DNA of 64,000 bases from JAKAVN01 sp963796565 (GTDB lineage Bacteria > Desulfobacterota > Binatia > Binatales > Binataceae): the NCBI GenBank assembly GCA_963796565.1, contig CAWCMA010000001.1, positions 1 through 64,000 of the forward strand, given 5' to 3'. Below are positions 1 to 7,985 of the stretch, one piece after another. Made by a program: the position numbers and the translations under genes. Every line of letters begins with the position of its first letter. Within the stretch, counting starts at the first letter, position 1. The notes under the pieces were generated by a model. The model ran no database searches and had not been told where the DNA came from. It saw nothing but the letters and a program-made list of their open reading frames with translations.

Positions 1-791
1 CAGCGAATCGAGAATCCGCCGTCGATTAGAAAATCGGCGCCGGTCATGTTGTCCGAGGCCGAAGAGGCCAGAAAGATCACCGCGCCCTTTAGCTCTTCGG
101 CTTCAGCGAAGCGGCCGCGCGGCGTACGCTGGATCATCTCCTTGAGCAGCCACTCGTATTCGGGGCCGGTGCGAAGCCACTCGGTCATGTCGGTCGTGAC
201 CCATCCGGGCGCCAGCGCGTTGACCTGGATATTATGCGGCGCAAGCTCGATCGCGAGCGAGCGCGTGAGCTGCGCAAGGCCGCCCTTGGTCACCGCGTAG
301 GACGGAAAGACCCCGCTGCCGAAGGAGGAGGCGAGGCTGGTGATGTTGATTATCTTGCCGCCCTTACCGCGCTTGATCATCGATTGCGCGGCGTACTTGC
401 AAAAGAAGAACGCGGCGTTGAGGTTGACCGCGAGCACCCCGTCCCAGTCCTCCTCCGAGGTATCGGCCACGCTGGTGAGTGTCGCGTAGGCGGCGTTGTT
501 GACCATGATATCGACCGGCCCGAGCCTGCGTTCGACTTCGTCGAAGGCGGGCTTGAGTTCGCGGCGCTGCTTGAGGTCGACCCGCAACGCGATCGCGGGG
601 ACGCCGAGCGCCAGCAGTTCTTTGAGCGTGGCCTGGCTCTTTTCCTCGTCGCGGGCGAGGATTGCGACCGCCGCTCCGGCCTCGGCCAGCCCCAACGCGA
701 GCCCGCGCCCGATCCCGCGATTTCCCCCGGTGACTATCGACACCTTGCCGCTCAGATCGAACATCTTCTCGAACGCCTTGGCAGACGCCAT
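1..791 (-). CDS. SDR family NAD(P)-dependent oxidoreductase (3' end outside window)
   Basis: Short-chain dehydrogenase/reductase that reversibly oxidises an unidentified alcohol or ketone in the cytoplasm. About 263 residues are visible. The Rossmann motif TGGNRGIG lies at residues 21-28, NNAA at 98-101, the catalytic Ser near 152 and the Tyr165/Lys169 pair (YAVTK). The last visible residues (GADFLIDGGFS) are the usual SDR C-terminus, so only a few codons are missing. ATG start at 791. It is divergent from the HpaB-family gene at 981, with a 189-base shared upstream region. The substrate cannot be read from sequence; the neighbours suggest catabolism of an organic acid or aromatic compound. 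Confidence 0.9.
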   Translation of the reverse strand, partial: MASAKAFEKMFDLSGKVSIVTGGNRGIGRGLALGLAEAGAAVAILARDEEKSQATLKELLALGVPAIALRVDLKQRRELKPAFDEVERRLGPVDIMVNNAAYATLTSVADTSEEDWDGVLAVNLNAAFFFCKYAAQSMIKRGKGGKIINITSLASSFGSGVFPSYAVTKGGLAQLTRSLAIELAPHNIQVNALAPGWVTTDMTEWLRTGPEYEWLLKEMIQRTPRGRFAEAEELKGAVIFLASSASDNMTGADFLIDGGFSIR

Positions 792-980
792 CGCGTGACT
801 CCCTGTGGCAAAAATGTTGTGCGGCGCGTGGCCGCCGACCGACGCTTAGGTACGGACCAATCTTGCGTCCGTTGGACGTAGCCGCCGCGGGCTCCTATAT
901 TGGCCTGTCGAAGTTGGCCAAGTCGAGCGCCACGGGGCGGGCGGCGGCGGGCGCGAAATCAGCATGGCAGGTGAACCACG

Positions 981-2411
981 ATGGGGATGAGAACAGCGGA
1001 GCAGTACAAGGAATCGTTGCGCGACGGGCGCGCGGTTTATCTGCGCGGCGAAAAAGTCGCCGACGTGACCAAGGATCCCGTGATCGGAATCGCGGTCGAG
1101 CACGCCTGCATCGACTACCGGATGGCCGAGGATCCGAAGTACCGGCCGCTGGCCGTGATGCGCGATAGCGGCGGTGAATACAGCCGCTACTTCCATCTGC
1201 CGCGCAACTCGGATGACCTGCTCAAGCGCAGCGAGCTCATCGCGGCCTCAACCCGCGAGGGCGCGACGCTGGTCGTGCTGATCAAGGAGATCGGCACCGA
1301 CGCGCTTTACGCGCTCCACATCGTGGGCGAGCGGATGGCGGCCGCGGGCAAGCCCGAGTATCGCGAGCGCATCGCCAAGTACCATCGCTATTGCCGCGAC
1401 AACGATCTTGCCGTCGCGGTGGCGCAGACCGACGTCAAGGGTGACCGCTCGCTCGGCCCCACCGCGCAGGACCATCCCGACTACTACGTGCGCGTGGTCG
1501 AGGAGCGCCCCGACGGTATCGTGGTGCGCGGCGCCAAGGTCCACACCTCCGTCTCGACCAACGCCAACGAGGTCATCGTGCTGCCGACGCGCGCGATGCG
1601 CGCAGAGGATAAGGCCTACGCGGTGGCCTTTGCGCTGCCGATCAACACCCCCGGCCTCAAGCTCATCGCGAGCCCGCACGGCTCGAGCCCCAAGAACGAG
1701 TTCGAGCATCCGTTGAGCGCGCGGCACAAGATGATGGAGACGCTGACCGTGTTCGACAACGTCTTCGTGCCCAACGAGCGCGTGTTTCTTAACGGCGAAA
1801 TCGATTTTGCGGGGCTCTTGGCGCTGACCTTCGTCCGCTATCATCGCTTCACCGCGGTCTCGTACAAGCTGCCGTTGCTTGAATTGATGGCGGGGGCGGG
1901 TTATGCGATTGCCGAGGCCAACGGCGTATTGCGCGCGGCGCATGTGCGCGACAAGCTGACCCATCTGGCCGCCTATCACGCGACCGTGCGCGGGCTCATC
2001 GAGCATGCGGCCAATTCCTGCACCATCGAGGACGGTCTCGCGGTGCCCAACACGCTGCTCACCAACATCGCCAAGTACCATTTCGCGCACAACTACCATC
2101 AGGCCGTGCAGATAGTGCAGGACCTTGCGGGCGGCCTGCTGGTGACGGCGCCGGCGGCCGAGGACCTGACCAGCGAGGCGACGCGCGCCTATGTGCTGAA
2201 GTACATGGGCGGCGCCAAGGGCTTCGACGCGGAGAAGCGGTTGCGGCTGCTCAATCTGATCGGCGATCTAACGGCTTCGGACTTCGGCGGTTACCAGGAA
2301 GTATTGGCGGTACACGCCGAGGGCGGCTTCGAGGCGGAAAAACTTCAAGCCTACCGCGAGTACGATTTCAAGAGCGTGGCGGCCTACGCGCGCAAGCTCG
2401 CGGGAGTGTGA
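981..2411 (+). CDS. 4-hydroxyphenylacetate 3-hydroxylase (HpaB) superfamily flavoprotein
   Basis: 476 residues, the usual length for the HpaB/4-hydroxybutyryl-CoA dehydratase superfamily, which has an acyl-CoA dehydrogenase-like fold and binds FAD. The C-terminal half (DLAGGLLVTAP near residue 382, then a GGYQEV segment) resembles the dehydratase AbfD branch. AbfD binds a [4Fe-4S] cluster through three Cys and one His. Here the only Cys are 43, 138 and 347; the segment around 93-108 where the first two cluster Cys would lie has none, and no Cys follows His288 seven residues on. I therefore infer a cluster-free flavin monooxygenase or a diverged enzyme rather than a dehydratase. ATG chosen at 981; no strong ribosome site. 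Confidence 0.8.
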   Translation: MGMRTAEQYKESLRDGRAVYLRGEKVADVTKDPVIGIAVEHACIDYRMAEDPKYRPLAVMRDSGGEYSRYFHLPRNSDDLLKRSELIAASTREGATLVVLIKEIGTDALYALHIVGERMAAAGKPEYRERIAKYHRYCRDNDLAVAVAQTDVKGDRSLGPTAQDHPDYYVRVVEERPDGIVVRGAKVHTSVSTNANEVIVLPTRAMRAEDKAYAVAFALPINTPGLKLIASPHGSSPKNEFEHPLSARHKMMETLTVFDNVFVPNERVFLNGEIDFAGLLALTFVRYHRFTAVSYKLPLLELMAGAGYAIAEANGVLRAAHVRDKLTHLAAYHATVRGLIEHAANSCTIEDGLAVPNTLLTNIAKYHFAHNYHQAVQIVQDLAGGLLVTAPAAEDLTSEATRAYVLKYMGGAKGFDAEKRLRLLNLIGDLTASDFGGYQEVLAVHAEGGFEAEKLQAYREYDFKSVAAYARKLAGV

Positions 2412-2425
2412 GGCCGGAACTTTTC

Positions 2426-2453
2426 ACGGGAGGAGGGCTCGAAACCCTCCCGT
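2426..2453. terminator. Hairpin between convergent genes
   Basis: Perfect 8-bp inverted repeat ACGGGAGG / CCTCCCGT with an AGGG..CCCT inner pairing option, lying between the 3' ends of the HpaB-family gene and the VOC gene. No T-tract follows on either strand, so any terminator function is weakly supported. Confidence 0.45.
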
Positions 2454-2493
2454 CGTGGAACGAGAGGGCTCGGAAAGCCCGCGAGCGCTTCGG

Positions 2494-2886
2494 CTACATG
2501 TCGCTCTTTCGCAACTCGACCGTGTTGCCGTCGGGATCGAGCACCCAGATCTGACGGCCGAGGCGGCGCTGGTCCTCGGGCTTAAGCGTCGCGCGCATCG
2601 CGTCGCCGTCGAGGAACGGCACGCCCATCTCCTTCAACGAGGCCTTGGTCGCATCGAGGTCGTCAACCTCGATCGCGATATGCGGGCCGGTCGGGTCGGG
2701 GCCTTCGCGCTTCGTGCTGACAATCAGGTGAATCTGTCCGCTGCCGACTCCGTACCACATCCCCTTGAAGCTGAAATCGGGGCGCTGAAGCGACTTGAGG
2801 CCGAGCACGTTCTCGTAAAATGCGCGGCTCTTGTCGACGTCGGCGATCCTGAACGCCGCATGGGAAAATCCGACTGGCTTGTGCAT
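2494..2886 (-). CDS. VOC (glyoxalase/dioxygenase superfamily) protein
   Basis: 130-residue single-domain vicinal-oxygen-chelate protein. It opens with GFSHAAFRIADVDKSRAFYENVLG and ends with LDPDGNTVEL, the two beta-alpha-beta-beta-beta modules of the fold. His in GFSH, His in GPHIAIEV and Glu in TVEL sit where metal ligands lie in glyoxalases. ATG at 2886 follows GGAGGT with good spacing. It lies 80 bases downstream of the SDR on the same strand and is probably co-transcribed. Reaction unknown: lyase, dioxygenase or isomerase. Confidence 0.85.
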   Translation of the reverse strand: MHKPVGFSHAAFRIADVDKSRAFYENVLGLKSLQRPDFSFKGMWYGVGSGQIHLIVSTKREGPDPTGPHIAIEVDDLDATKASLKEMGVPFLDGDAMRATLKPEDQRRLGRQIWVLDPDGNTVELRKSDM

Positions 2887-2966
2887 CTGGACCTCCTGGC
2901 GGCGCCCGAATTGTGCGCGAACCGTCGCATGGCGCCGCTTGCGATGCGCAGTTCCTCTAATGACTT

Positions 2967-3785
2967 CTAATGAATTTCCGCGCCGCCCGCCACCACCACC
3001 GAAGTCCCCGTGACGTTGTCGGCGCGGGCCAGGTAAACCACCGCCTCGCCAATATCCGCGGGCGTCTGCTCGCGGCGCAGATAGCACATGCTGCCGACGG
3101 TGTTGTCGAACAGCGACTCGGGGTTGCCGCCGCCCCACGCCTTGGCCAGGTACTGGTTGAGCACGTCGGTCCACATCGCGGTGCGCAGCAGCCCCGGACA
3201 TACCGCGTTCACCCTGATGTTGGCCGGACCGAGCTCCTCGGCGAGCGCCTGCGTGAGCGCCATCACCGCGAACTTGCTCGCGCAATAGGCCGACAGTCCG
3301 CCGCGCGAAGTCTTTCCGGCGATCGACGCGATGTTGACGATCGCGCCTTCCTTGTTGCGCAAGAGGTGCGGGATCGCGGCCTTCGAGCACAAAAACGGCC
3401 CCTTGGCGTTCACCGCCATCACCCGGTCCCACTGCTCCTCGGAAAATTCGGCCACCGGACCGGCCGCGATGATGCCGGCGTTGTTGACCAGGATGTCGAC
3501 CGAGCCCAACGCCTTCACGGTCTCGGCGGCCATCCGCTCGCAATCGGCCATCCGCGTCACGTCGGCCAGGATCGCCGCGGCCTTGACGCCGCGCGACTTT
3601 ACCTCGTCGACCGCGCCCGCGAGGTCGCCATGCGCTGCAAGGTTGTAAGTCAGCGCCGGGTCCTTGGGATTGCCGAGATCGACCAGCGCCAGGTTCGCGC
3701 CAGCCTCGGCGAGCTTGAGCGCGATGCCGCGCCCGATCCCGCGCGCCGCTCCGGTAACGATCGCGTTTTTGCCCTTGAGTTCCAT
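2967..3785 (-). CDS. SDR family oxidoreductase
   Basis: 272-residue classical short-chain dehydrogenase: TGAARGIG at 11-18, NNAG at 101-104, Ser154, Tyr167 and Lys171 (YCASK). Start ATG 3785 is preceded by GGAGGG at 8 bases; upstream in-frame codons lack a ribosome site. An Asp follows the second strand (LVD, about residue 36), consistent with NAD(H) preference, which is inference. First gene of a likely two-gene unit with the VOC protein; divergent from the luciferase-like gene at 3957. Substrate unknown. Confidence 0.9.
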   Translation of the reverse strand: MELKGKNAIVTGAARGIGRGIALKLAEAGANLALVDLGNPKDPALTYNLAAHGDLAGAVDEVKSRGVKAAAILADVTRMADCERMAAETVKALGSVDILVNNAGIIAAGPVAEFSEEQWDRVMAVNAKGPFLCSKAAIPHLLRNKEGAIVNIASIAGKTSRGGLSAYCASKFAVMALTQALAEELGPANIRVNAVCPGLLRTAMWTDVLNQYLAKAWGGGNPESLFDNTVGSMCYLRREQTPADIGEAVVYLARADNVTGTSVVVAGGAEIH

Positions 3786-3850
3786 CGCGCTGCCCTCCGT
3801 TCCGCTATTTAGCACGCCGGACATGCGCTGGGGCAAACCCTCGCGTAGCT

Positions 3851-3890
3851 CGCGCAGCCCGCCCCCGTGCCGCGCAGCCCGCCCCCGTGC
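3851..3890. repeat. Exact tandem duplication, 2 x 20 bp
   Basis: Bases 3851-3870 and 3871-3890 are identical and directly adjacent (unit starts CGCGCAGCCC, ends CCCCGTGC). The repeat sits in the 171-base divergent region between the SDR and the luciferase-like gene, so it could lie within or next to a promoter. Confidence 0.9.
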
Positions 3891-3956
3891 AAAGACCGGT
3901 GCGCTGAGGTATATCCGAGCCTGCTATCGAACGAACTTCAACGAGGAATATCGGCA

Positions 3957-4838
3957 ATGGATATTGGCTTCCTGATGGCAGCGACGGCGCAGTGCGGCGA
4001 TCTCGCCGAAATCGCCCGCAACCTCGAGGCACACGGTTACGAGTCGCTATGGATGGCGGAGCATCCGGTGATCCCAATCGGCATGAAGACTCCGTTTCCC
4101 TTCACCCCCGACCACAAACTCCCAGACCATTACGCGCGATGGGCCGATCCGTTTATTGCGCTAACGATCGCGGCGGCAGTGACCAAAAAGCTCAAGCTGG
4201 GCACGGGAGTCTGCCTGCTGCCGGAGCGCGAGACGCTGATTACGGCGAAGGTGGCGGCGAGCCTCGACGTCTTTTCCGGCGGACGGCTGCTGATGGGCGT
4301 CGGCGCCGGATGGCTTCGCGAGGAGACCGAGGCGATGGGCGCGAATTTCGGCTTGCGATGGAAGCGCACGCGCGAAACGGTCGAGGCGATGCGCGTCCTA
4401 TGGACCCAGCGCGAGGCTTCTTACCAGGGCGAGATCGTCAAGTTCCCCGCCGTGCGCTCGGAGCCCAAGCCGATTCAGAAAGCAGGTCCGCCCGTGCTGC
4501 TCGGAGCGCACGGCCCCAAGGCGCTGGAGCGAGTGGCGCGCACGTACGACGGATGGATGCCGCTGGTCGCGAGCGCCGAGGAATTGAAAGCCAGCGTCGT
4601 GCAACTCCGCAAGCTCACGGCCGAGCGCGGACGCGACCCCGGCTCGATCCTGATCTCGCCGCTGGTCGAGCCCGGCGAGCATGGCCCGTCGGCCGACGAG
4701 GTGAAGCGGTACCGCGACGCTGGCGCGAGCCGCCTCATTTTTCTCTCGCAGAAGATGGCCGCGGAGGCCGCCGACGGAAAGGCGCTCGAATGGGTACGGC
4801 GCCTCGCGTCGTCCGTCGACCGCGCCCGGACGATTTGA
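3957..4838 (+). CDS. LLM-class (luciferase-like, probably F420-dependent) oxidoreductase
   Basis: 293-residue TIM-barrel flavin/F420 oxidoreductase. It opens MDIGFLMAAT, carries LWMAEHPVIP near residue 27-36, and has the family signature GRLLMGVGAGWLREE at about 107-121. This matches the Rv2161c-type F420 subgroup I recall. ATG at 3957 has GAGGA 9 bases upstream; the frame is open further upstream but runs through the 20-bp tandem repeat, which looks non-coding. A paralogue lies at 31627. Predicted cytoplasmic hydride transfer to or from an unknown carbonyl or acyl substrate. Confidence 0.85.
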   Translation: MDIGFLMAATAQCGDLAEIARNLEAHGYESLWMAEHPVIPIGMKTPFPFTPDHKLPDHYARWADPFIALTIAAAVTKKLKLGTGVCLLPERETLITAKVAASLDVFSGGRLLMGVGAGWLREETEAMGANFGLRWKRTRETVEAMRVLWTQREASYQGEIVKFPAVRSEPKPIQKAGPPVLLGAHGPKALERVARTYDGWMPLVASAEELKASVVQLRKLTAERGRDPGSILISPLVEPGEHGPSADEVKRYRDAGASRLIFLSQKMAAEAADGKALEWVRRLASSVDRARTI

Positions 4839-4895
4839 ACAGGGCTGAGCCGAGCTGATCGGGACGCGCGCGCCTTCGCCGCGGCCAGCGATCGG

Positions 4896-5438
4896 CTATC
4901 GCGCTTGGCCGGTCTGACCGGCCAAGCGCTGATGTTTTTCGCGATCCCACGCCGCGAGTTCGTGATGAGCGTCGCGCGCGTGTTTTTCGTGCGTCGGATC
5001 GGAAGCTGGAATGCTCGGCGTGGTCAGCTCCAGCCGGATACCGTTGGGGTCGAAGAAATAGATCGACTTGATGAAGTGATGGTCGGTAGGTCCCAGCACG
5101 TCGATACCGGCGGCCATAAGCCGCGTGCGCGCGGCGTCCAGTTCAGCGAGCGAGCCGACACGCAACGCGAGATGGTTTACCCACTCGGGCGTGTTCGGTG
5201 AAGCCTCGGCGATTTGGTTGTCGCCGAGGTCGAAGAATGCGATGCACGATCCGTCAGTCATGCGAAAGAAGATGTGCGCGTGCGGGCAGTAGTCCTGGGT
5301 GCTCGGCACCCGGTCCTGGCGGATTACATGGACCAGCGGCAAGCCCAGGAGGTCCTCGTAAAAGTGCCGGGTCTCCTCCGCGTCGCGGCATCGATAGGCG
5401 AAGTGATGCAGTCCGTTAATCGGAACGAACGAAGGCAT
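4896..5438 (-). CDS. VOC family protein (glyoxalase/extradiol dioxygenase-like)
   Basis: 180 residues. The N-terminal NGLHHFAYRCRDAEETRHFYEDLLG and the later WVNHLALRV and GIRLELTTP segments define two VOC modules; His11/His12, the His in WVNH and the Glu in RLEL are candidate metal ligands. ATG 5438 is preceded by GGAGGTGACGGT, a clear ribosome site. The last nine codons (AGQTGQAR) are encoded by the arm of a perfect palindrome at 4901-4929. Probably handles a ring-cleavage or alpha-keto substrate; not identifiable further. Confidence 0.85.
   Translation of the reverse strand: MPSFVPINGLHHFAYRCRDAEETRHFYEDLLGLPLVHVIRQDRVPSTQDYCPHAHIFFRMTDGSCIAFFDLGDNQIAEASPNTPEWVNHLALRVGSLAELDAARTRLMAAGIDVLGPTDHHFIKSIYFFDPNGIRLELTTPSIPASDPTHEKHARDAHHELAAWDREKHQRLAGQTGQAR
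4901..4929. repeat. Palindrome, 13-bp arms, 3-base loop
   Basis: Arms GCGCTTGGCCGGT and ACCGGCCAAGCGC around CTG, a perfect hairpin covering the final codons of the VOC gene. Its core TGGCCGG..CCGGCCA recurs in the palindrome at 25548-25580. Confidence 0.85.
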
Positions 5439-5512
5439 ACCGTCACCTCCTGCGCGTAACTACCAGCCGGACTGAGACCCGTCAAATCATACGAGCCGGT
5501 CTCGGCGAGCGC

Positions 5513-6682
5513 TCAATCGAAGGCGCTGAGGCCAGTGATGTCGCGGCCCAGGACCAGCGTCTGCACGTCGAACGCGCCCTCGTAGGTGTTAACCGTCTCG
5601 AGGTTCAGCATGTGGCGGATGACCGGGTACTCATTCACGATCCCATTGGCGCCCAGCATGTCGCGCGCCATCCGCGCCACGTCCAATGCCATCCCGACGT
5701 TGTTGCGCTTGGCGAACGAGACCTGCTCGGGCCGCATCTTGTCCGCGTCCTTGAGCTGCCCCAAACGCAGGCATATCAGTTGCGCCTTGGTGATCTCGGT
5801 CAGCATCGTCACCAGTTTGTTCTGGACCAGTTGATAACCGGCGAGCGGACGGGCGAACTGCTTGCGTGATTTGGTGTAATCCAGCGCGCAATGGTAGCAG
5901 CTACGCGCGGCACCGATCGCGCCCCATGCAATTCCATAGCGCGCCTGCGTCAGGCACGACAGCGGCGCGCGCAGGCCGCGCGCTTCGGGCAGGCGCGCGC
6001 TATCGTCGAGCCGCACGTCCTCGAAGATCAGCTCCGAAGTTATCGACGCGCGCATAGAAAACTTGCCGTGGATGTCGCTGGTGGTGAAGCCGGGCTTGCC
6101 GCGCTCGACCAGGAACCCGGTGATGCCCTCGGGAACTTTGCAGTAGACCACGGCGACGTCGGCGATCGAGCCGTTGGTAATCCATCGCTTGGTTCCGTTG
6201 AGCACCCATCCGTCGCCGTCGCGCCGCGCCCGCGTCTCCATCCCGCCCGGATCGGAGCCATGGTCGGGCTCGGTCAGTCCGAAGCATCCGATGAGTTTGC
6301 CCTTGGCCATCTCGGGCAGATAGCGGCGCTTCTGTGCCTCGGAGCCCCAGGCGTAAATCGAGTACATCGCGAGCGCACTCTGGACCGAAGCGAAAGAGCG
6401 CAGGCCCGAGTCGCCGGCCTCGAGCTCCTGCATGATGAGGCCATAGGCGATGTTGTTCATCCCGGCGCATCCGTAGCCCTTGAGATTGGCGCCGAAAAAA
6501 CCGAGCTCGGCCATCTGCGGCACCAGCTCCCTGGGAAAAGTTTCGCTGGCAAAGTTGCGCTCGATGGTCGGCAGGACCTCACGCTGTACGAACTGGCGCA
6601 CCGTGTCACGGACCATCCGCTCTTCATGACCGAGCATCTCGTCAAGGTTGAAAAAATCCAGATCTCTCAATAAATCCGCCAT
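5513..6682 (-). CDS. gcdH: Glutaryl-CoA dehydrogenase
   Basis: 389-residue acyl-CoA dehydrogenase of the glutaryl-CoA dehydrogenase type, which oxidises and decarboxylates glutaryl-CoA to crotonyl-CoA in lysine, tryptophan and benzoyl-CoA breakdown. Arg95 in LRSFASVQS matches the Arg/Ser that bind the glutaryl carboxylate. Glu368 in NTYEGAFDV is the catalytic base, and the C-terminus LVLGRDITGLSAF is typical of the family. The GLTEPDHGSDPG segment is the FAD/CoA region. ATG 6682 with AGGAG 8 bases upstream. Divergent from a LysR gene that probably controls it. Confidence 0.93.
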   Translation of the reverse strand: MADLLRDLDFFNLDEMLGHEERMVRDTVRQFVQREVLPTIERNFASETFPRELVPQMAELGFFGANLKGYGCAGMNNIAYGLIMQELEAGDSGLRSFASVQSALAMYSIYAWGSEAQKRRYLPEMAKGKLIGCFGLTEPDHGSDPGGMETRARRDGDGWVLNGTKRWITNGSIADVAVVYCKVPEGITGFLVERGKPGFTTSDIHGKFSMRASITSELIFEDVRLDDSARLPEARGLRAPLSCLTQARYGIAWGAIGAARSCYHCALDYTKSRKQFARPLAGYQLVQNKLVTMLTEITKAQLICLRLGQLKDADKMRPEQVSFAKRNNVGMALDVARMARDMLGANGIVNEYPVIRHMLNLETVNTYEGAFDVQTLVLGRDITGLSAFD

Positions 6683-6768
6683 CTTATGACTCCTGAAGGA
6701 ACGCGGAGGCAAAGCTTGCGAGGCAGCCGCGCCAGACCAGAGGCCGTATTGCCTCACCTCTGGGTATC

Positions 6769-6794
6769 AATTATCCTTATACAAGTACGTAATT
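6769..6794. promoter_or_regulatory. Inverted repeat in the gcdH-lysR divergent promoter
   Basis: AATTA (6769-6773) and TAATT (6790-6794) form a dyad in an AT-rich patch directly before the lysR ATG. LysR regulators typically bind such dyads in the region shared with a divergent target. Binding here is inference. Confidence 0.35.
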
Positions 6795-6797
6795 AGT

Positions 6798-7871
6798 ATG
6801 CATATCGAAACACTGAAGGTCTTCTGCGACATCATCGAGAGCGGTAGTGTTTCTTATGCCGCCTCGCAGAACTTCGTCACCCAGTCCGCGGTCAGCCAGC
6901 AGGTCCGCAGCTTGGAGGAGAAGTACGAGTGTCGATTGTTAGAACGGGCGCGCGCGGGTGTCAAACCGACTTCGGCCGGGCAGATACTCTACAACTCGAG
7001 CAAGGAGATCGTCCGCCGTTTCATGGAGTTGGAAAACCGGCTGCGCGAGATCGGCTCAGTGGTCGCGGGATCGATCCGGGTCGGCACGGTCTACAGCGTC
7101 GGATTGCATGAGCTGCCGCCCTACCTGACCGAGTTTCTGCGCACTTACCCACAGGTAAACGTGCACCTGGAGTACCTGCGCTCCAACAAGATTTATGAGG
7201 ACCTGGTCGAGGGCAAAATCGATCTCGGCGTGGTGGCCTACCCGGCCAAGCGCAGCCAGATCGTGACGATTGCTTTTCGGCACGACGAACTGGTGCTGGT
7301 GGTCCCGCCCGACGATCCGCTGGCCAAGCATAGCAAGGTCAGCGTGAGCGACCTGGTGGGCCAGAAGTTCGTCGGCTACGAGCGCGATATAGCTACTCGC
7401 AAGGCGTCAGACCGCATCTTGCGCGAATACGGCGTGAAGCCCCTGTACACGATGGAGTTCGACAACATCGAGACTATCAAGCGCGCGGTCGAAATCGGTC
7501 AGGGTGTTGCGATCGTGCCGCTCTCGACGGTCGAGCATGAGACCGCCAGGGGCTCGCTCAAGATGCTGGAGTTCGTCGAGGGCACGTTCACGCGTCCGCT
7601 CGCGATCATCTACAAGCGCGGGCGCGAACTTTCGCCGGCGGTACGGAAATTCATCGAAGTCCTGACCACGGCGAAGATTCATTCGCCGGGGACGCGCGCC
7701 GAGAAGGGCGAACGTGGCGAGGGCAATAGCAGCCGCAACGAGGCGCGCGCCGAGCGCCCCGACAAGTCCGAGAAGGCTGAGCGCCCCGACAAGTCAGATC
7801 GCGCTGAGAAATCCGAGCGCGTCGAAAAGCCCGAGCGCGCCGAGAAGGCCGAGCGGGCTGAGCGCGCGTAG
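6798..7871 (+). CDS. LysR family transcriptional regulator with charged C-terminal tail
   Basis: 357 residues. The winged HTH is at 1-60 (MHIETLKVFCDIIESGSV, AVSQQVRSLEE), and the periplasmic-binding-protein-like effector domain runs from about 90 to 295. The family is usually near 300 residues; the extra roughly 58 are a low-complexity tail of repeated ERPDKSEKA and ERAEKAERA units with almost only E, K, R, A, D, S and P. Probable activator or repressor of gcdH, 115 bases away on the opposite strand. The tail may be disordered and nucleic-acid or protein binding; its role is unknown. Confidence 0.9.
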   Translation: MHIETLKVFCDIIESGSVSYAASQNFVTQSAVSQQVRSLEEKYECRLLERARAGVKPTSAGQILYNSSKEIVRRFMELENRLREIGSVVAGSIRVGTVYSVGLHELPPYLTEFLRTYPQVNVHLEYLRSNKIYEDLVEGKIDLGVVAYPAKRSQIVTIAFRHDELVLVVPPDDPLAKHSKVSVSDLVGQKFVGYERDIATRKASDRILREYGVKPLYTMEFDNIETIKRAVEIGQGVAIVPLSTVEHETARGSLKMLEFVEGTFTRPLAIIYKRGRELSPAVRKFIEVLTTAKIHSPGTRAEKGERGEGNSSRNEARAERPDKSEKAERPDKSDRAEKSERVEKPERAEKAERAERA

Positions 7872-7899
7872 TGGCGCGTCGAGGTCGAGGCACCGGGCC

Positions 7900-7985
7900 G
7901 CGCCGAAAGTTCGTCTAAAAATTTCGGCGCAAAAAATCCTCTCGAAAAAATCTATTCGGAAAAATCTTCCGACCGAAAAAATCCT
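7900..7985. repeat. Hairpin plus short degenerate A-tract repeats
   Basis: A 9-bp inverted repeat GCGCCGAAA (7900-7908) / TTTCGGCGC (7922-7930) is followed by four copies of an AAAAATC-containing unit spaced 14-17 bases (7931-7985). It lies between the convergent ends of lysR and the selenoprotein gene and may end transcription from both sides. Confidence 0.6.

Noticed and set aside
981..2411. 4-hydroxybutyryl-CoA dehydratase (AbfD) as a firm call
   Set aside because: The [4Fe-4S] ligand Cys are missing.
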